Shown: one piece after another, positions 32,451-41,670 of the stretch | Position numbering within the stretch: the stretch's first letter is position 1 | Layout of the letters: every line of letters begins with the position of its first letter | From: Anaerorhabdus furcosa | GTDB taxonomy: Bacteria > Bacillota_I > Bacilli_A > Erysipelotrichales > Erysipelotrichaceae | DNA: 64,000 nt | Assembly: GCF_900167375.1 (NCBI RefSeq) | Contig: NZ_FUWY01000001.1 | Span: forward strand, 1 to 64,000 | Reading direction: 5' to 3' | Made by a program: the position numbers and the translations under genes | Notes under the pieces: model-generated | Told to the model about the DNA's origin: nothing | Seen by the model: the letters and a program-made list of their open reading frames with translations, nothing else | The model's database searches: none

Positions 32451-33416
32451 CTACATTAAAATTAACATCATAATGATTTGGAATACGATCATAAATAATG
32501 CAGGTATAATTTGATTCTTAATAACACCAAATTTATCTTTCATTTCCAGTATGGCTACCGGAATAATATTAAAGTTCGCTGCCATTGGTGTACATAAAGT
32601 ACCACAGAATCCACAAGTAAGTGCAAGCATACCTACCGCTACTGGATTTGCACCATATGCAAGAATGAATGGTGCCCCAATTCCTACTGTTAATACAGTA
32701 ATCGCAGCAAATGCATTACCCATAATCATTGTGAATAGCATCATACCAATACAGTAAATAATAACTGCAATTACTAAATTTCCTTCAGGAATGAAATTTC
32801 CTACGATTGATGCAATTGTTTCTCCAACCCCAGCTGTGGTAAATACTGATCCAAGAATTGATAATAATGTTGGAAGCATACACAATGGTCCAGTGATTGA
32901 TAAGAAACGCTCTGCATCATTTAAGAATGTAAGAGGTTTGTTTTGTTTGTTTTTAAGCATTAAGAAGATAATAGAGAATAATACCCCAAGTCCTGTACCG
33001 ATTAGAGCGCTAAGAGTAAATGATTTTGGGAATAATAATCCACAAATACCGAAAACCAACGCAAAGACACCCATAGATAAAGCTGGAATAAAGATTTTTG
33101 AACCAATCTTTTCATAGTTTCCAACCATTTCATCAGTTGTTGGAGCTTTTGTAGAACCTGGTTTAACACGTTGAAGTACTGCAGGAATACACATAACAAA
33201 CACTAGTACTCCAATTGCTGCTGGAGGTAAGAAGCGTCCTAGTGAACAAGCTACACCTAAGCAAACCCAGAATACAGCAGTTCCAAAACGTGCAGGATTA
33301 CCTTTGTCAAATAAGTTTTTAACTCCTGCGTAAACGGCAACTAAACCAATAACAATATATAAAACTTCTAATAATTTTGTACTTGTTGTAACATCAGCTG
33401 ATAAAAAGAAATCCAT
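32451..33416 (-). CDS. DUF979 membrane protein, probable 5-oxoproline transporter subunit
   Basis: 321 residues, about 9-10 transmembrane helices, matching DUF979 (LFDKGNPARFGTAVFW, LGRFLPPAAIGVLVF, GNAFAAITVLTVGIGAPFIL, CGTLCTPMAANFNIIPVAILEMKDKFGVIKNQ). It is consistently paired with DUF969 and often found by pyrrolidone-carboxylate peptidase genes; RefSeq naming treats the pair as a 5-oxoproline transporter. I see the family and the context; the substrate is inference. Starts 2 bases after DUF969. Confidence 0.82.
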   Translation of the reverse strand: MDFFLSADVTTSTKLLEVLYIVIGLVAVYAGVKNLFDKGNPARFGTAVFWVCLGVACSLGRFLPPAAIGVLVFVMCIPAVLQRVKPGSTKAPTTDEMVGNYEKIGSKIFIPALSMGVFALVFGICGLLFPKSFTLSALIGTGLGVLFSIIFLMLKNKQNKPLTFLNDAERFLSITGPLCMLPTLLSILGSVFTTAGVGETIASIVGNFIPEGNLVIAVIIYCIGMMLFTMIMGNAFAAITVLTVGIGAPFILAYGANPVAVGMLALTCGFCGTLCTPMAANFNIIPVAILEMKDKFGVIKNQIIPALFMIVFQIIMMLILM

Positions 33417-33418
33417 AC

Positions 33419-34102
33419 TTATTTACCCCCTTTATTATAATATTTCTTAATAAGTTTCTTGTCCTTTAAGAAATAATAAGCACATGCAAATCCAACTGCA
33501 ACGATTGCAACAGGGATTTCAACTAATGCTAAATCGATTAATGCAACTTCATAGCCTAATCCTTTTAATGTTGATTGAACTAACAATGCTCCTGATCCAC
33601 CTACTACTAATACTTGGCAAAAGAACCAAGAAATATTTTCGATACCAGATGCCATACCTTTAACTTGTTCAAGGTGTTCTTCATTCACTTCATCACCTTT
33701 TGATTCGATTGCACCTTCTGTCATTGGAATTAATACTGGACGTACAAACCCAGCAATACCACCAATACCTACGTTGAATGCACCAAAAATTGCACGGATA
33801 ACACCATAAGCACCAATAAGAGCTCCTGGTGTAGCACCTTTAATTTTTGAAATTAAATTTGCCGCTGCTTGTTTAAGACCATTTCTTTCAAGTGTTCCTG
33901 TTGCAAGCATAACAATGATAAAAATCAACATACTACGGTTTGCCACAAATACTGACCCACATGTTTCAAGCAATGTCACAATATCAATATTTGCGATTAC
34001 TGCTGTAACTGCAGTTGCGACGATAATAATTAAGAATGAATCTAGTTTTAGCGCAAAGCCGACAATAACAACTAAAATACCTAATAAATTTAAATACTGC
34101 AT
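33419..34102 (-). CDS. DUF969 membrane protein, probable 5-oxoproline transporter subunit
   Basis: 227 residues, 6 or so transmembrane helices, matching DUF969 (NLLGILVVIVGFALKLDSFLIIIVA, ATGTLERNGLKQAAANLI, GAYGVIRAIFGAFNVGIGGIAGFVRPVLIPM). First gene of the DUF969-DUF979-M29 operon, divergent from pcp. GGAGGATAGT precedes the ATG. A perfect 24-bp palindrome lies 20 bp upstream, where transcription should begin. Confidence 0.82.
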   Translation of the reverse strand: MQYLNLLGILVVIVGFALKLDSFLIIIVATAVTAVIANIDIVTLLETCGSVFVANRSMLIFIIVMLATGTLERNGLKQAAANLISKIKGATPGALIGAYGVIRAIFGAFNVGIGGIAGFVRPVLIPMTEGAIESKGDEVNEEHLEQVKGMASGIENISWFFCQVLVVGGSGALLVQSTLKGLGYEVALIDLALVEIPVAIVAVGFACAYYFLKDKKLIKKYYNKGGK

Positions 34103-34121
34103 ACTATCCTCCTCTTTTTCT

Positions 34122-34151
34122 ACTTAAAGAAATGTTTCTTTAAGTCTTATA
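34122..34151 (-). promoter_or_regulatory. Operator-like palindrome next to a -10 (DUF969 operon)
   Basis: ACTTAAAGAAA-TG-TTTCTTTAAGT: perfect 11-bp arms with a 2-bp centre (34122-34145). Immediately upstream on the minus strand is TATAAG (34146-34151), a plausible -10, so the palindrome would cover the transcription start. This is the arrangement expected of a repressor operator. It is too tightly centred to be a good RNA hairpin terminator. Confidence 0.6.
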
Positions 34152-34383
34152 CAAACTAGATTTCCCCAACTTTTTTTATGAAATTATTTGATATTTATAC
34201 ATATTTTCTTTATTTATCAATTAGTTTCAAGACTTCATTTCTAGTTTTGTTAATTATAAATGATTAAATTGTTACTTTCAACATTTCTTTCATGTTTTTG
34301 TAAAGTTTTTCATCGCTATGTACATTTTTTCATATACTACGTCATTTTATGTTATTATATTGCTATAAAGGAGAAAATTTAAA
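34152..34383. other. Divergent intergenic region, DUF969 operon / pcp
   Basis: AT-rich, with no gene. It holds the divergent promoters. For pcp the best elements are TATATT/TATAAA boxes close to the ribosome site AAAGGAG (34370-34377). Several T-tracts are present. No riboswitch consensus is recognised. Confidence 0.4.
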
Positions 34384-35025
34384 ATGAAAATACTAGTAAC
34401 CGGATTTGATCCCTTTGGAGGAGAGTCAATTAATCCTGCTATTGAATCTGTAAAATTATTACCAGATACAATTTTAAACGCAGAAATCATTAAATCAGAA
34501 ATTCCCACAGTTTGTGGAAAATCACTTACAAAAATCGATGAGGCAATTGCCAAACATAATCCAGATGTCATTTTATCAATTGGACAAGCTGGTGGCAGAC
34601 CAGACATCACTGTTGAAAGAGTAGGAGTAAATATCAACGACTGCAGTATCCCTGACAATGAAGGCAACCAACCTTGTGATGAACCTATCTACGCAGATGG
34701 ACCTGATGCTTATTTTGTAAATATCCCAATTAAAGCTATGGTTGAAAAGATGAAAGAAAATGGTATTCCTGCATCTGTATCAAATACAGCAGGTACATTT
34801 ATTTGTAATCATGTATGCTATGGCGTACGTTACTTAACCGAAACAAAATATCCAGGTAAAAAGAGTGGATTTATCCATATTCCATTTATGCCTTCGCAAT
34901 GTACAAACAAAAGAAACATGCCTTCAATGGACTTAGGAATGATTGCAAAAGGACTTGAATACGCAATTGAAGCTATTATCCAAAATGAAACTGATGTAAA
35001 AATCGAAGGTGGCGCAACACACTAA
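34384..35025 (+). CDS. pcp: Pyroglutamyl-peptidase I (C15)
   Basis: 213 residues, normal length. N-terminal [15 protein letters not shown]; catalytic Glu in ITVERVGVN (about 80), Cys in [14 protein letters not shown] and His in [12 protein letters not shown]. It removes N-terminal pyroglutamate (5-oxoproline) from peptides. It lies divergent to the DUF969/DUF979 pair and the M29 peptidase, giving a coherent pyroglutamyl-peptide use module. Confidence 0.95.
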   Translation: MKILVTGFDPFGGESINPAIESVKLLPDTILNAEIIKSEIPTVCGKSLTKIDEAIAKHNPDVILSIGQAGGRPDITVERVGVNINDCSIPDNEGNQPCDEPIYADGPDAYFVNIPIKAMVEKMKENGIPASVSNTAGTFICNHVCYGVRYLTETKYPGKKSGFIHIPFMPSQCTNKRNMPSMDLGMIAKGLEYAIEAIIQNETDVKIEGGATH

Positions 35026-35055
35026 AAAATCACATTTACATGTGATTTTTATTTT
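35024..35055. terminator. Bidirectional terminator after pcp
   Basis: ATCACAT-TTAC-ATGTGAT with flanking A6 and T5 tracts, overlapping the pcp stop codon; it also lies at the end of the convergent patatin gene. Confidence 0.8.
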
Positions 35056-35902
35056 GCATAAATTTTAGTATCTCTTCTTTTCTTGTTTCCATATCTTTAT
35101 AACCTAATTCATATAATTTCTTTAAGTTCTCTGGGTCACCACTAAAACGTTTTACAGGAATTGTTTCACTTGGTCGTATCAAGATACAATTACCATCCTT
35201 GACTTCTTTTTCAATTAATTCCATTTGTCGATTATAAGATTCATGACGATGTGTATAATCATAGACCATTTTTTTGTATTTGCGATAATTAAAAGTCATT
35301 AACTTTTGCATAAAAGGGCCTGCCGCTTTGCGTCTATATCCTTCAGGTTTTGTAATAATAACCATATTTTTATCACATCCTGCTTCAATACTTCTTTCAA
35401 TTGGAATCATAATTGATATTCCACCATCTAAAAATCGATATCCATTGTAATCAACAATTCTACCTGCTATGGGTAATGAACAAGATGCTTTTAACATTCT
35501 TAAATCAGGATCTAAATCTTGTGCATTAAAGAAAATGGTTTTTTCTTGATTCATATCATATACCCCAAACTCCATGGGCATATTCTTGTCTTTTATTGGT
35601 GATGTGTCATATTTAACTTCATCTCTTAATAGATGATCAAACATGTAATCATAACCAACATAACGATGTTCTTTTAATAATGGAATAAGTCCCACATTTT
35701 TTTTATCAGAAGTATACTTTACAGTAATATCATGTAGATATTCTTTACTTTTTAAAAGATAACTACATAAATTTACAGCTCCTGCTGATATCCCCACTCC
35801 ATAATCAAATTCAATATTATTATCAACTAACCAAGCAAGTGCGCCAGCAGTATATGCCCCACGCATTCCTCCGCCTTCTAGTACCAATCCATATTTACTC
35901 AT
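35036..35902 (-). CDS. Patatin-like phospholipase (YjjU type)
   Basis: 288 residues. Oxyanion loop LVLEGGGMRGAYTAGAL, nucleophile motif GISAG in VGISAGAVN, and the catalytic Asp in FLDGGISI. Length and C-terminal region match the YjjU/RssA-like single-domain group. A serine lipid acyl hydrolase, cytoplasmic or membrane-peripheral; the lipid is unknown. Start at the ATG at 35902, with GAGGTGA 8 nt upstream, rather than the in-frame ATG 6 codons earlier. Confidence 0.85.
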   Translation of the reverse strand: MSKYGLVLEGGGMRGAYTAGALAWLVDNNIEFDYGVGISAGAVNLCSYLLKSKEYLHDITVKYTSDKKNVGLIPLLKEHRYVGYDYMFDHLLRDEVKYDTSPIKDKNMPMEFGVYDMNQEKTIFFNAQDLDPDLRMLKASCSLPIAGRIVDYNGYRFLDGGISIMIPIERSIEAGCDKNMVIITKPEGYRRKAAGPFMQKLMTFNYRKYKKMVYDYTHRHESYNRQMELIEKEVKDGNCILIRPSETIPVKRFSGDPENLKKLYELGYKDMETRKEEILKFMQNKNHM

Positions 35903-36034
35903 TAGTTTCACCTCAAACATAAATAATTTTACTTCAAATTGCCATTAAAATCAAAAGTTATATACTAAATTCGGTGTTCTTAACATATTTTTGTCTTTTC
36001 TTGTATAACCAAGTATAATAATAGCGGTGAAAAT

Positions 36035-37912
36035 ATGGAAAATTTAAGTTTAAGTTTATTTGGAAATGAAGAATTAATTTCAATTATGATAACATGTGGA
36101 ATAGTTGCTATCATGATTTTTATACTTTTTAAATTATTGAAGAAGAATATTAAATCGGATGCTTTTTCTATTCTTTTAATTACAAGCATGTATGCCATTA
36201 TCTCATTATGGCAACTTGGTTCAACTAAGATTCCCCAAACATGGTGGCAACCTGAAGCAACAAATGAATTTATTACTTTTGAAGTGTTGGATGAAACCCC
36301 ATCTTTTGATACCGTTCTAGCAATCGGTGGCGAAGGTGATAATAACGCTTTGGAAAGTGGTTATCAAGTTTGGTTTAATGACCTTCAAGTTTTAGGGAGT
36401 AATGACAACATCAATTGGGAAACCATAACTGTATTAAATAATCAAAGTTCTTATATGGGATGGAATATAACAGAAGGTGATTGGAATTACCGTTATATTT
36501 CTTTAGTAATGCAAAATCAAAATTCCGTAATCAATGAGATTGCATTTAAGAAAACAGATTCTGAGGAGTTATTAGGCTTAAAACCAATCACAATATCAAA
36601 TACAGAAAATCCTTACTCTGCTGAAAACATCATTGATGAGCAAGCTATTGTCCCACTTCATCCTTCTTATTATGATTCATCTTATTTTGATGAAATCTAT
36701 CATCCACGTAATGCCTGGGAAATAGCAAATGGTCAATATATGTATGCATCTGTCCATCCATTACTTGGCACATCAATCATCGCAATCGGTATTAAATTAT
36801 TCGGGATGAATCCTTTCGGTTGGCGTATTATGGGAGCATTATTTGGTATCATGATTCTTCCATTATTTTATTTAATGTTAAAGAAGTTATTTAAAAGTCG
36901 TTTTTTATCTACTGCAGGAACAACTTTATTTGCAGCCGATTTCATGTTGATAACAACCTCTAGAATTGGTACCCTAGAACCATTTAGTGTTTTCTTTATT
37001 TTATTGATGACCTACTTTATGATTCAGTATTTTTATACAAGTTTTACCAAAACGTCATTCAAGAAACAACTATTGTGGTTAGCCTTATCTGGTATTTCCA
37101 TGGGACTAGCCTGTTCCGTGAAATGGACAGGATGTTATAGTGCTGTAGCACTCGCAATTATTTTCTTTACCCATTTTATAATTAATTTCATCAAGTACAA
37201 CAAATCTAAATCACTTACTGATGCTGAGTCAATTGAATTCACAAAAGCATTTAAAGAACGTGCAGTCAAAATCATTCTATGGTGCTGTTTGTTCTTTGTG
37301 ATTATACCTTTGGTTATCTATGTATGCCACTATATACCAACAAAAGTTTGGAAAAATGATACTTGGAGTATTTCAAATGTGATAAAACATTCAATCTATA
37401 TGTATGATTATCACGCAAACTTACAAGCAACACATCCATATCAAAGTATGTGGTATCAATGGCTATTTGATATTAGACCAATTTGGTATTACTTTGGAAA
37501 TTTAGGTAATGGTTTTATCAAAACTATTTCTTGTTTCAATAACCCTCTTGTAACAGTTACTGGATTCTTTACAATGGTTTATACTTTCTATCATACAATT
37601 AAGACCAAATCAAAAGAAGGATTCATCATTGTAATATGTTATCTAGCAGCACTTTTACCATGGGTATTGGTAACTCGTTGTGTTTTCTCATATCACTATT
37701 ATCCTTCTCTTCCATTCTTAATTATGTCAATTGTATATGTCATGAAACTTATTTTAAATAAATTCAAAAATGGAAAGAAAATAATTATCGCCTATATCAT
37801 TCTAACCCTTATCCTATTTATTGTTTTCTTACCAGTTATTACTGGATTTACGACAACACAAGAATATGTTAGAGCTTTACAGTGGTTGCCTAGCTGGTAT
37901 TTTGGTGGATGA
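36035..37912 (+). CDS. PMT-family glycosyltransferase with a discoidin-like insert
   Basis: 625 residues, GT-C fold. Two N-terminal helices (about 14-35, 42-60) are followed by an external domain of about 110 residues (about 62-175, with TFEVLDETPSFDTVLAIGG and NWETITVL) that looks like an F5/8C (discoidin) fold. Then comes a PMT core with the catalytic DE motif at about 219-220 (SSYFDEIYHPRNAWE) and VHPLLGTSIIAIGIKLFGMNPFGWR. It should transfer a sugar from a polyprenyl-phosphate donor outside the membrane. GCGGTGAAAAT precedes the ATG. Overlaps the next gene by 4 bases (ATGA). Confidence 0.8.
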   Translation: MENLSLSLFGNEELISIMITCGIVAIMIFILFKLLKKNIKSDAFSILLITSMYAIISLWQLGSTKIPQTWWQPEATNEFITFEVLDETPSFDTVLAIGGEGDNNALESGYQVWFNDLQVLGSNDNINWETITVLNNQSSYMGWNITEGDWNYRYISLVMQNQNSVINEIAFKKTDSEELLGLKPITISNTENPYSAENIIDEQAIVPLHPSYYDSSYFDEIYHPRNAWEIANGQYMYASVHPLLGTSIIAIGIKLFGMNPFGWRIMGALFGIMILPLFYLMLKKLFKSRFLSTAGTTLFAADFMLITTSRIGTLEPFSVFFILLMTYFMIQYFYTSFTKTSFKKQLLWLALSGISMGLACSVKWTGCYSAVALAIIFFTHFIINFIKYNKSKSLTDAESIEFTKAFKERAVKIILWCCLFFVIIPLVIYVCHYIPTKVWKNDTWSISNVIKHSIYMYDYHANLQATHPYQSMWYQWLFDIRPIWYYFGNLGNGFIKTISCFNNPLVTVTGFFTMVYTFYHTIKTKSKEGFIIVICYLAALLPWVLVTRCVFSYHYYPSLPFLIMSIVYVMKLILNKFKNGKKIIIAYIILTLILFIVFLPVITGFTTTQEYVRALQWLPSWYFGG

Positions 37913-39606
37913 ATATGACCAATAAAAAACAAACTTATTTATTTATAGGTTTCAGTTTATTATGCACACTTGCATTTGCATATCCATATTTAATAAAAGA
38001 TTTTCTACCGCTTGAACATGACACATTATTTCATTTGAGTAGAATCGAAGGTCTAGCTCAATCATTTAAAGATGGCGAATTGATCGCAAGAATTTATCCT
38101 TATAAAAATTTATCTTTCGGTTATGCAAGCCCATTATTTTACAGTGATTTCTTTTTGATCATTCCTGCAATACTCTATAATTTAGGATTAGGAATTGCAT
38201 CGTGTTATAAACTTGTTATTCTTGTTAGTACATTCTTGTCTTGTTATTTTGCTATGCGTCTTGTCTTCAAAATCACTAACCATCATTACGCTCCCTACAT
38301 CGCAGGTGTATTGTACTTATTTAACAATTATCGCATATCTGATGTTTATGTTCGAGGTGCTCTTGGTGAAGTTATGGGGTTCATCTTCTTACCCATTGTC
38401 TTGTTAGGAATATATTATGTACTTTATGACAATCACAAACACTGGAAATATTTAGTTATTGGATTTGGTGGCTTAGCATTAACTCATAATATTACCTTTG
38501 TTCTTGCATGCATCTTATTTATCTTTTTCATTCTATTTAGATTAAAATTTCTATTACAAAATAAAAATCGATTTATTTCTATTCTAAAAGCTGCAACAAT
38601 TACCTTCTTATTGACTGCCTTCTTTACCTTACCTATGTTGGAACAATTAAAATCACAGGAAATGTATTTAAATTATTACACTTCATCCTCTAGTCTTACA
38701 GCTTCTACTCTTCCTATTTGGAAATACTTTGTAAATACTACAGTTTTTGGTTTTGGATCAAATGATATGTCCAAAGAATTATCAATGTTACTTAATGTTG
38801 GTTATTTCCTAATGATTGTACCTTTATATTATTTATTCAAGAAAAAGAAAGATAATCCATTTATCATGCATTGTACATTCATTGGCTATCTTCTTCTGTT
38901 ACTTCCTATCGATTTATTACCTTGGAAGTATTTCTATATGTTTAGCTTAATCCAATTTCCTTGGCGACTATTAATGATCAGTTCATTATGTCTTATGATA
39001 CCAGCATCACTCATACCTTTTGAATTTAAATTCAACAAGCAAATAACGGCAATTACTGTAATCACCTTGTTATTATTTGAAGGTTTATGGCACATTCAAC
39101 CTGTACTTAATCGAGATTTTGGTATTACATCAAAAACACAGTATAGTGAACTTCTAGATGGTTCTATTGTTGATCCTTTCTACTCAGCTCATTATGTTCG
39201 TGTTGAACTTGCTGGTGCTGATTATTTACCAGTAAATTCTCCTGATTTCAGACAAATACAAGCTGTTATTACAGATATTAATTCAAATCCTGTTAGTGCT
39301 AGTTCTTCTCGCAAAGGTACAACACTCTCATTTAATTATTTAACTCCAAATCAAACCTATATTCTTCCAGTAACTTCTTATAAAGGTTACCAAGTATATT
39401 CAATTGACCCAGAGAATGATACATTAACAAAAGTACCGACCTATCAAGCAGATAACTCTTTTGTAGCATTCGATGCAAATGATAGCTCATCCTATGTTCT
39501 AAAATATGTTCCTACATTTATTCAATATAGTAGTTTATTCATTTCATGCATAACATTACTTGGAATTATTTTATTCAAACTAAAAAGAACTGTTACAAAA
39601 AAATGA
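37909..39606 (+). CDS. Large polytopic membrane protein (PTPS-related/YfhO-like)
   Basis: 565 residues with about 12 transmembrane helices in the first 370 residues and the last 20, plus an external beta-rich domain (about 405-530). LPLEHDTLFHLSRIEGLAQSFKDGE and LFNNYRISDVYVRGALGEVMGFIFLPI match the membrane family called 6-pyruvoyl-tetrahydropterin synthase-related (PF10131), which is GT-C-like and unrelated to the enzyme. The loop Asp/Glu residues (EHD) suggest a glycosyltransferase or flippase-type role with the upstream PMT protein. An alternative start is the ATG at 37915. Confidence 0.7.
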   Translation: MNMTNKKQTYLFIGFSLLCTLAFAYPYLIKDFLPLEHDTLFHLSRIEGLAQSFKDGELIARIYPYKNLSFGYASPLFYSDFFLIIPAILYNLGLGIASCYKLVILVSTFLSCYFAMRLVFKITNHHYAPYIAGVLYLFNNYRISDVYVRGALGEVMGFIFLPIVLLGIYYVLYDNHKHWKYLVIGFGGLALTHNITFVLACILFIFFILFRLKFLLQNKNRFISILKAATITFLLTAFFTLPMLEQLKSQEMYLNYYTSSSSLTASTLPIWKYFVNTTVFGFGSNDMSKELSMLLNVGYFLMIVPLYYLFKKKKDNPFIMHCTFIGYLLLLLPIDLLPWKYFYMFSLIQFPWRLLMISSLCLMIPASLIPFEFKFNKQITAITVITLLLFEGLWHIQPVLNRDFGITSKTQYSELLDGSIVDPFYSAHYVRVELAGADYLPVNSPDFRQIQAVITDINSNPVSASSSRKGTTLSFNYLTPNQTYILPVTSYKGYQVYSIDPENDTLTKVPTYQADNSFVAFDANDSSSYVLKYVPTFIQYSSLFISCITLLGIILFKLKRTVTKK

Positions 39607-39645
39607 TTAAAATTAATCATTATAAGCGTAACAGTTCTTTTTTTA
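39582..39645 (+). terminator. Terminator of the PMT/PTPS-related operon
   Basis: Two nested hairpins: perfect 15-bp outer arms (39582-39596 and 39628-39642, core AAGAACTGTTAC) and an inner ATGATTAA / TTAATCAT. A T7 tract follows the outer stem. The left arm lies inside the last codons of the gene. Confidence 0.88.
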
Positions 39646-39884
39646 TCTTTAGCAATTATTTTCTTAAAGAAATGTAATTAACATGTTGAATAAGCATTAA
39701 AATCGTATCAACTATGTATAGAATTAAGGCAAATCACTAGCAAACAAAGAAGAAACAACTATTGAATGAACAACCAATTGTTATAATAATTTCACTGCAA
39801 TACAAAATGAAAGTCTTGACTATCCCTTTCATACTTAGTAAAGTATACTTAAGGACTACACAAGTAGACTCGTGGTGGATGAAT
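39646..39884 (+). other. Intergenic region before the lipoprotein cluster
   Basis: No gene supported. It has an extended -10 (TGTTATAAT around 39778-39787) and, nearer the gene, TTGACT-17 bp-TAAAGT (around 39813-39841) as promoter candidates. The 5' ORF extension of the following lipoprotein lies here but lacks a ribosome site. Confidence 0.4.
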
Positions 39885-40121
39885 ATGAAAAGAATTTGTG
39901 CTTTTATGATACTATTACTTCTTATTAGTGGATGCAGTGACAAACACAATGTTCAAGGAACTCCAGAGGAAGGATATCCAGAAGAAAGTGGAGATAAGAC
40001 GATTGATGGGTATTTTATCGTAGAAGATGAGAAGTTTTATTATTTACCTAATATTAGTAGTGAAGATGAAATTGGTGATTATATGTCAAAGCCTTATTGT
40101 ACATTTGATTATTATTTATAA
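39885..40121 (+). CDS. Small lipoprotein, possibly truncated
   Basis: 78 residues. Signal MKRICAFMILLLLISGC with lipobox LISGC (Cys about 17), then a short acidic mature region with DGYFIVEDEKFYY. It starts at 39885, after GGTGG. A similar GD-x-YFIV segment occurs in the lipoprotein at 41089, so the two may be paralogues, with this one lacking the C-terminal half. No function is known. A hairpin sits at its stop codon. Confidence 0.6.
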   Translation: MKRICAFMILLLLISGCSDKHNVQGTPEEGYPEESGDKTIDGYFIVEDEKFYYLPNISSEDEIGDYMSKPYCTFDYYL

Positions 40122-40154
40122 TATCTTTAGCTTGAAGATATAATTAAAGATATT
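40120..40154 (+). terminator. Hairpin at the end of the small lipoprotein gene
   Basis: Perfect 10-bp arms AATATCTTTA (40120-40129) and TAAAGATATT (40145-40154), beginning in the stop codon. No T-run follows, so termination is uncertain. The rest of 40155-40330 is AT-rich without genes. Confidence 0.4.
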
Positions 40155-40330
40155 ACATCTAATAATCAAATAATTTACCCAATATTACTTTTCTAATCGA
40201 GAGCATCAAACGAATATGTAAAATTTTTTTCCAGATAATAAAGATGATTCTCCTATATAGAAATTATTTGTTTTATAGCTTGTTTAAAAATATATTACAT
40301 TTTGAAAATATTGAATAAGGAATTAATAAT

Positions 40331-40942
40331 ATGAAATTTAAGAAATTGATAATCTTAGCTATTAGTATTTGGATTGTAATTATACTTGTTTTTATAGTTA
40401 AAATAAACAAACTAAATAATGATAACGGTGAATATTTATACAGGAATACTGCGCATGATATTAGTAATCCAAAAGATGTAGAAAATATTGTTCAAGATAT
40501 ACTTTATAACAATACAGGGAAAGAATTTCTTATTAAGAAAATAGATTGCTTCCCAAATTCTACAAATAAATGTGATTTAGAATTATATAGTCAACGATAT
40601 TCTGAGTTTTCGTTTTATGCACTTTATCCTGATTATTTTTATCTTGATAATACAATAAATCTAAGTAAATTAAAAATTGTATATTATGGGTATCTTTACT
40701 CTATAGAAATGACTCAGCAAATCAATCAAGTTTTGAATATTGACAATATAAAAATTACCGTTAATTTGGATCCTGAATATTATGATCATCTTAGAGATGA
40801 TTTAACCAGTGAGATAAAATGTGACGATTTAGTTGACTTAAAATTTAGATTTATTCTTAATGGAGAATCAGAAAATAATAAACAACAGATTCGAGAATTC
40901 ATAAATAAGTTATATACAAAATCTTATGAACCATTCAAATGA
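40331..40942 (+). CDS. Membrane-anchored protein of unknown function
   Basis: 203 residues: a basic start (MKFKK), one hydrophobic helix (about 6-25, signal anchor), then a soluble exported domain with two Cys (ID-C-FPNSTNK-C-DLELYS) that could form a disulfide. No family recognised. AAGGA precedes the ATG at fair spacing. It lies between two small lipoproteins in an AT-rich accessory block; no terminator separates it clearly from the next. Confidence 0.55.
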   Translation: MKFKKLIILAISIWIVIILVFIVKINKLNNDNGEYLYRNTAHDISNPKDVENIVQDILYNNTGKEFLIKKIDCFPNSTNKCDLELYSQRYSEFSFYALYPDYFYLDNTINLSKLKIVYYGYLYSIEMTQQINQVLNIDNIKITVNLDPEYYDHLRDDLTSEIKCDDLVDLKFRFILNGESENNKQQIREFINKLYTKSYEPFK

Positions 40943-41088
40943 AAAAGCAACAAGAAAAATCTTTATTGTTGGGATAAGTTTATAAAATAATCATACTGGA
41001 TTAGAAATATAAATAATCTACGAACGGAAACTATTAATGCAATTTAGATAAAACTACTTGTATACCCCTTATAAACGGAGAAAAGAAA

Positions 41089-41478
41089 ATGAGAAAAATA
41101 CTAATAATTGTACTGATATTCTTACTTACTGGATGCAACGAAAAACAAATTAAGAACTATGATCATTTGGATGGTGAAGGTGATCATTATTTTATTGTTA
41201 GAGATTGTGAGTGTAATGATGGTGGTGAAGATGAGTATTGTGATATGCGATATATTTTAAATTTATATTACGATACATTCGATAATATAAATGAAGCAAT
41301 TGATCGTGGTGAAAGTCTTATTGGCAAAGAGATAGAGGGTTACACAATCGATAAATATGCTGTTTTTGCTATATGCAATCGTAAAAATGATATTGTTAAA
41401 TATGGATTAGGTATACTTGATGGTGATACAGAAATACAAGGTGAGATTAATCTTGAAAACTTAGAAAAAATGAACTAG
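41089..41478 (+). CDS. Small lipoprotein
   Basis: 129 residues. Lipobox LLTGC (Cys about 16) after MRKILIIVLIFLLTGC. The mature part is acidic, with GEGDHYFIVRDCECNDGGEDEYCDMRY containing three closely spaced Cys. No known domain. CGGAG precedes the ATG by 9 nt. The GD-x-YFIV segment recalls the lipoprotein at 39885. The 190 bp after it hold no gene. Confidence 0.6.
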   Translation: MRKILIIVLIFLLTGCNEKQIKNYDHLDGEGDHYFIVRDCECNDGGEDEYCDMRYILNLYYDTFDNINEAIDRGESLIGKEIEGYTIDKYAVFAICNRKNDIVKYGLGILDGDTEIQGEINLENLEKMN

Positions 41479-41670
41479 ATATCATATAGTGTTATATCCT
41501 CATTAATAACTAGATCATGTTATTTTATCTAAATTATCTATTGATGTCTTACGAAATAAATTAAACATTTAAGAGATAAAAATGATATATAAGATTGTAA
41601 CTATTCATATTTACAATTTTAGATTTCTGCAATAAGTTCACTTTAATTCAAATACAAAATAAAACATTAT

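Noticed and set aside
31555-33117. Plus-strand ORFs opposite the M29 and DUF979 genes
   Set aside because: Shadows of the real genes; low-complexity composition and no ribosome sites.
37903-39889. TGGTGGATGAATATGA at two gene starts as a possible mobile or regulatory repeat
   Set aside because: Only 16 nt and composed of a ribosome-site-plus-start pattern; chance or convergent initiation context is sufficient.
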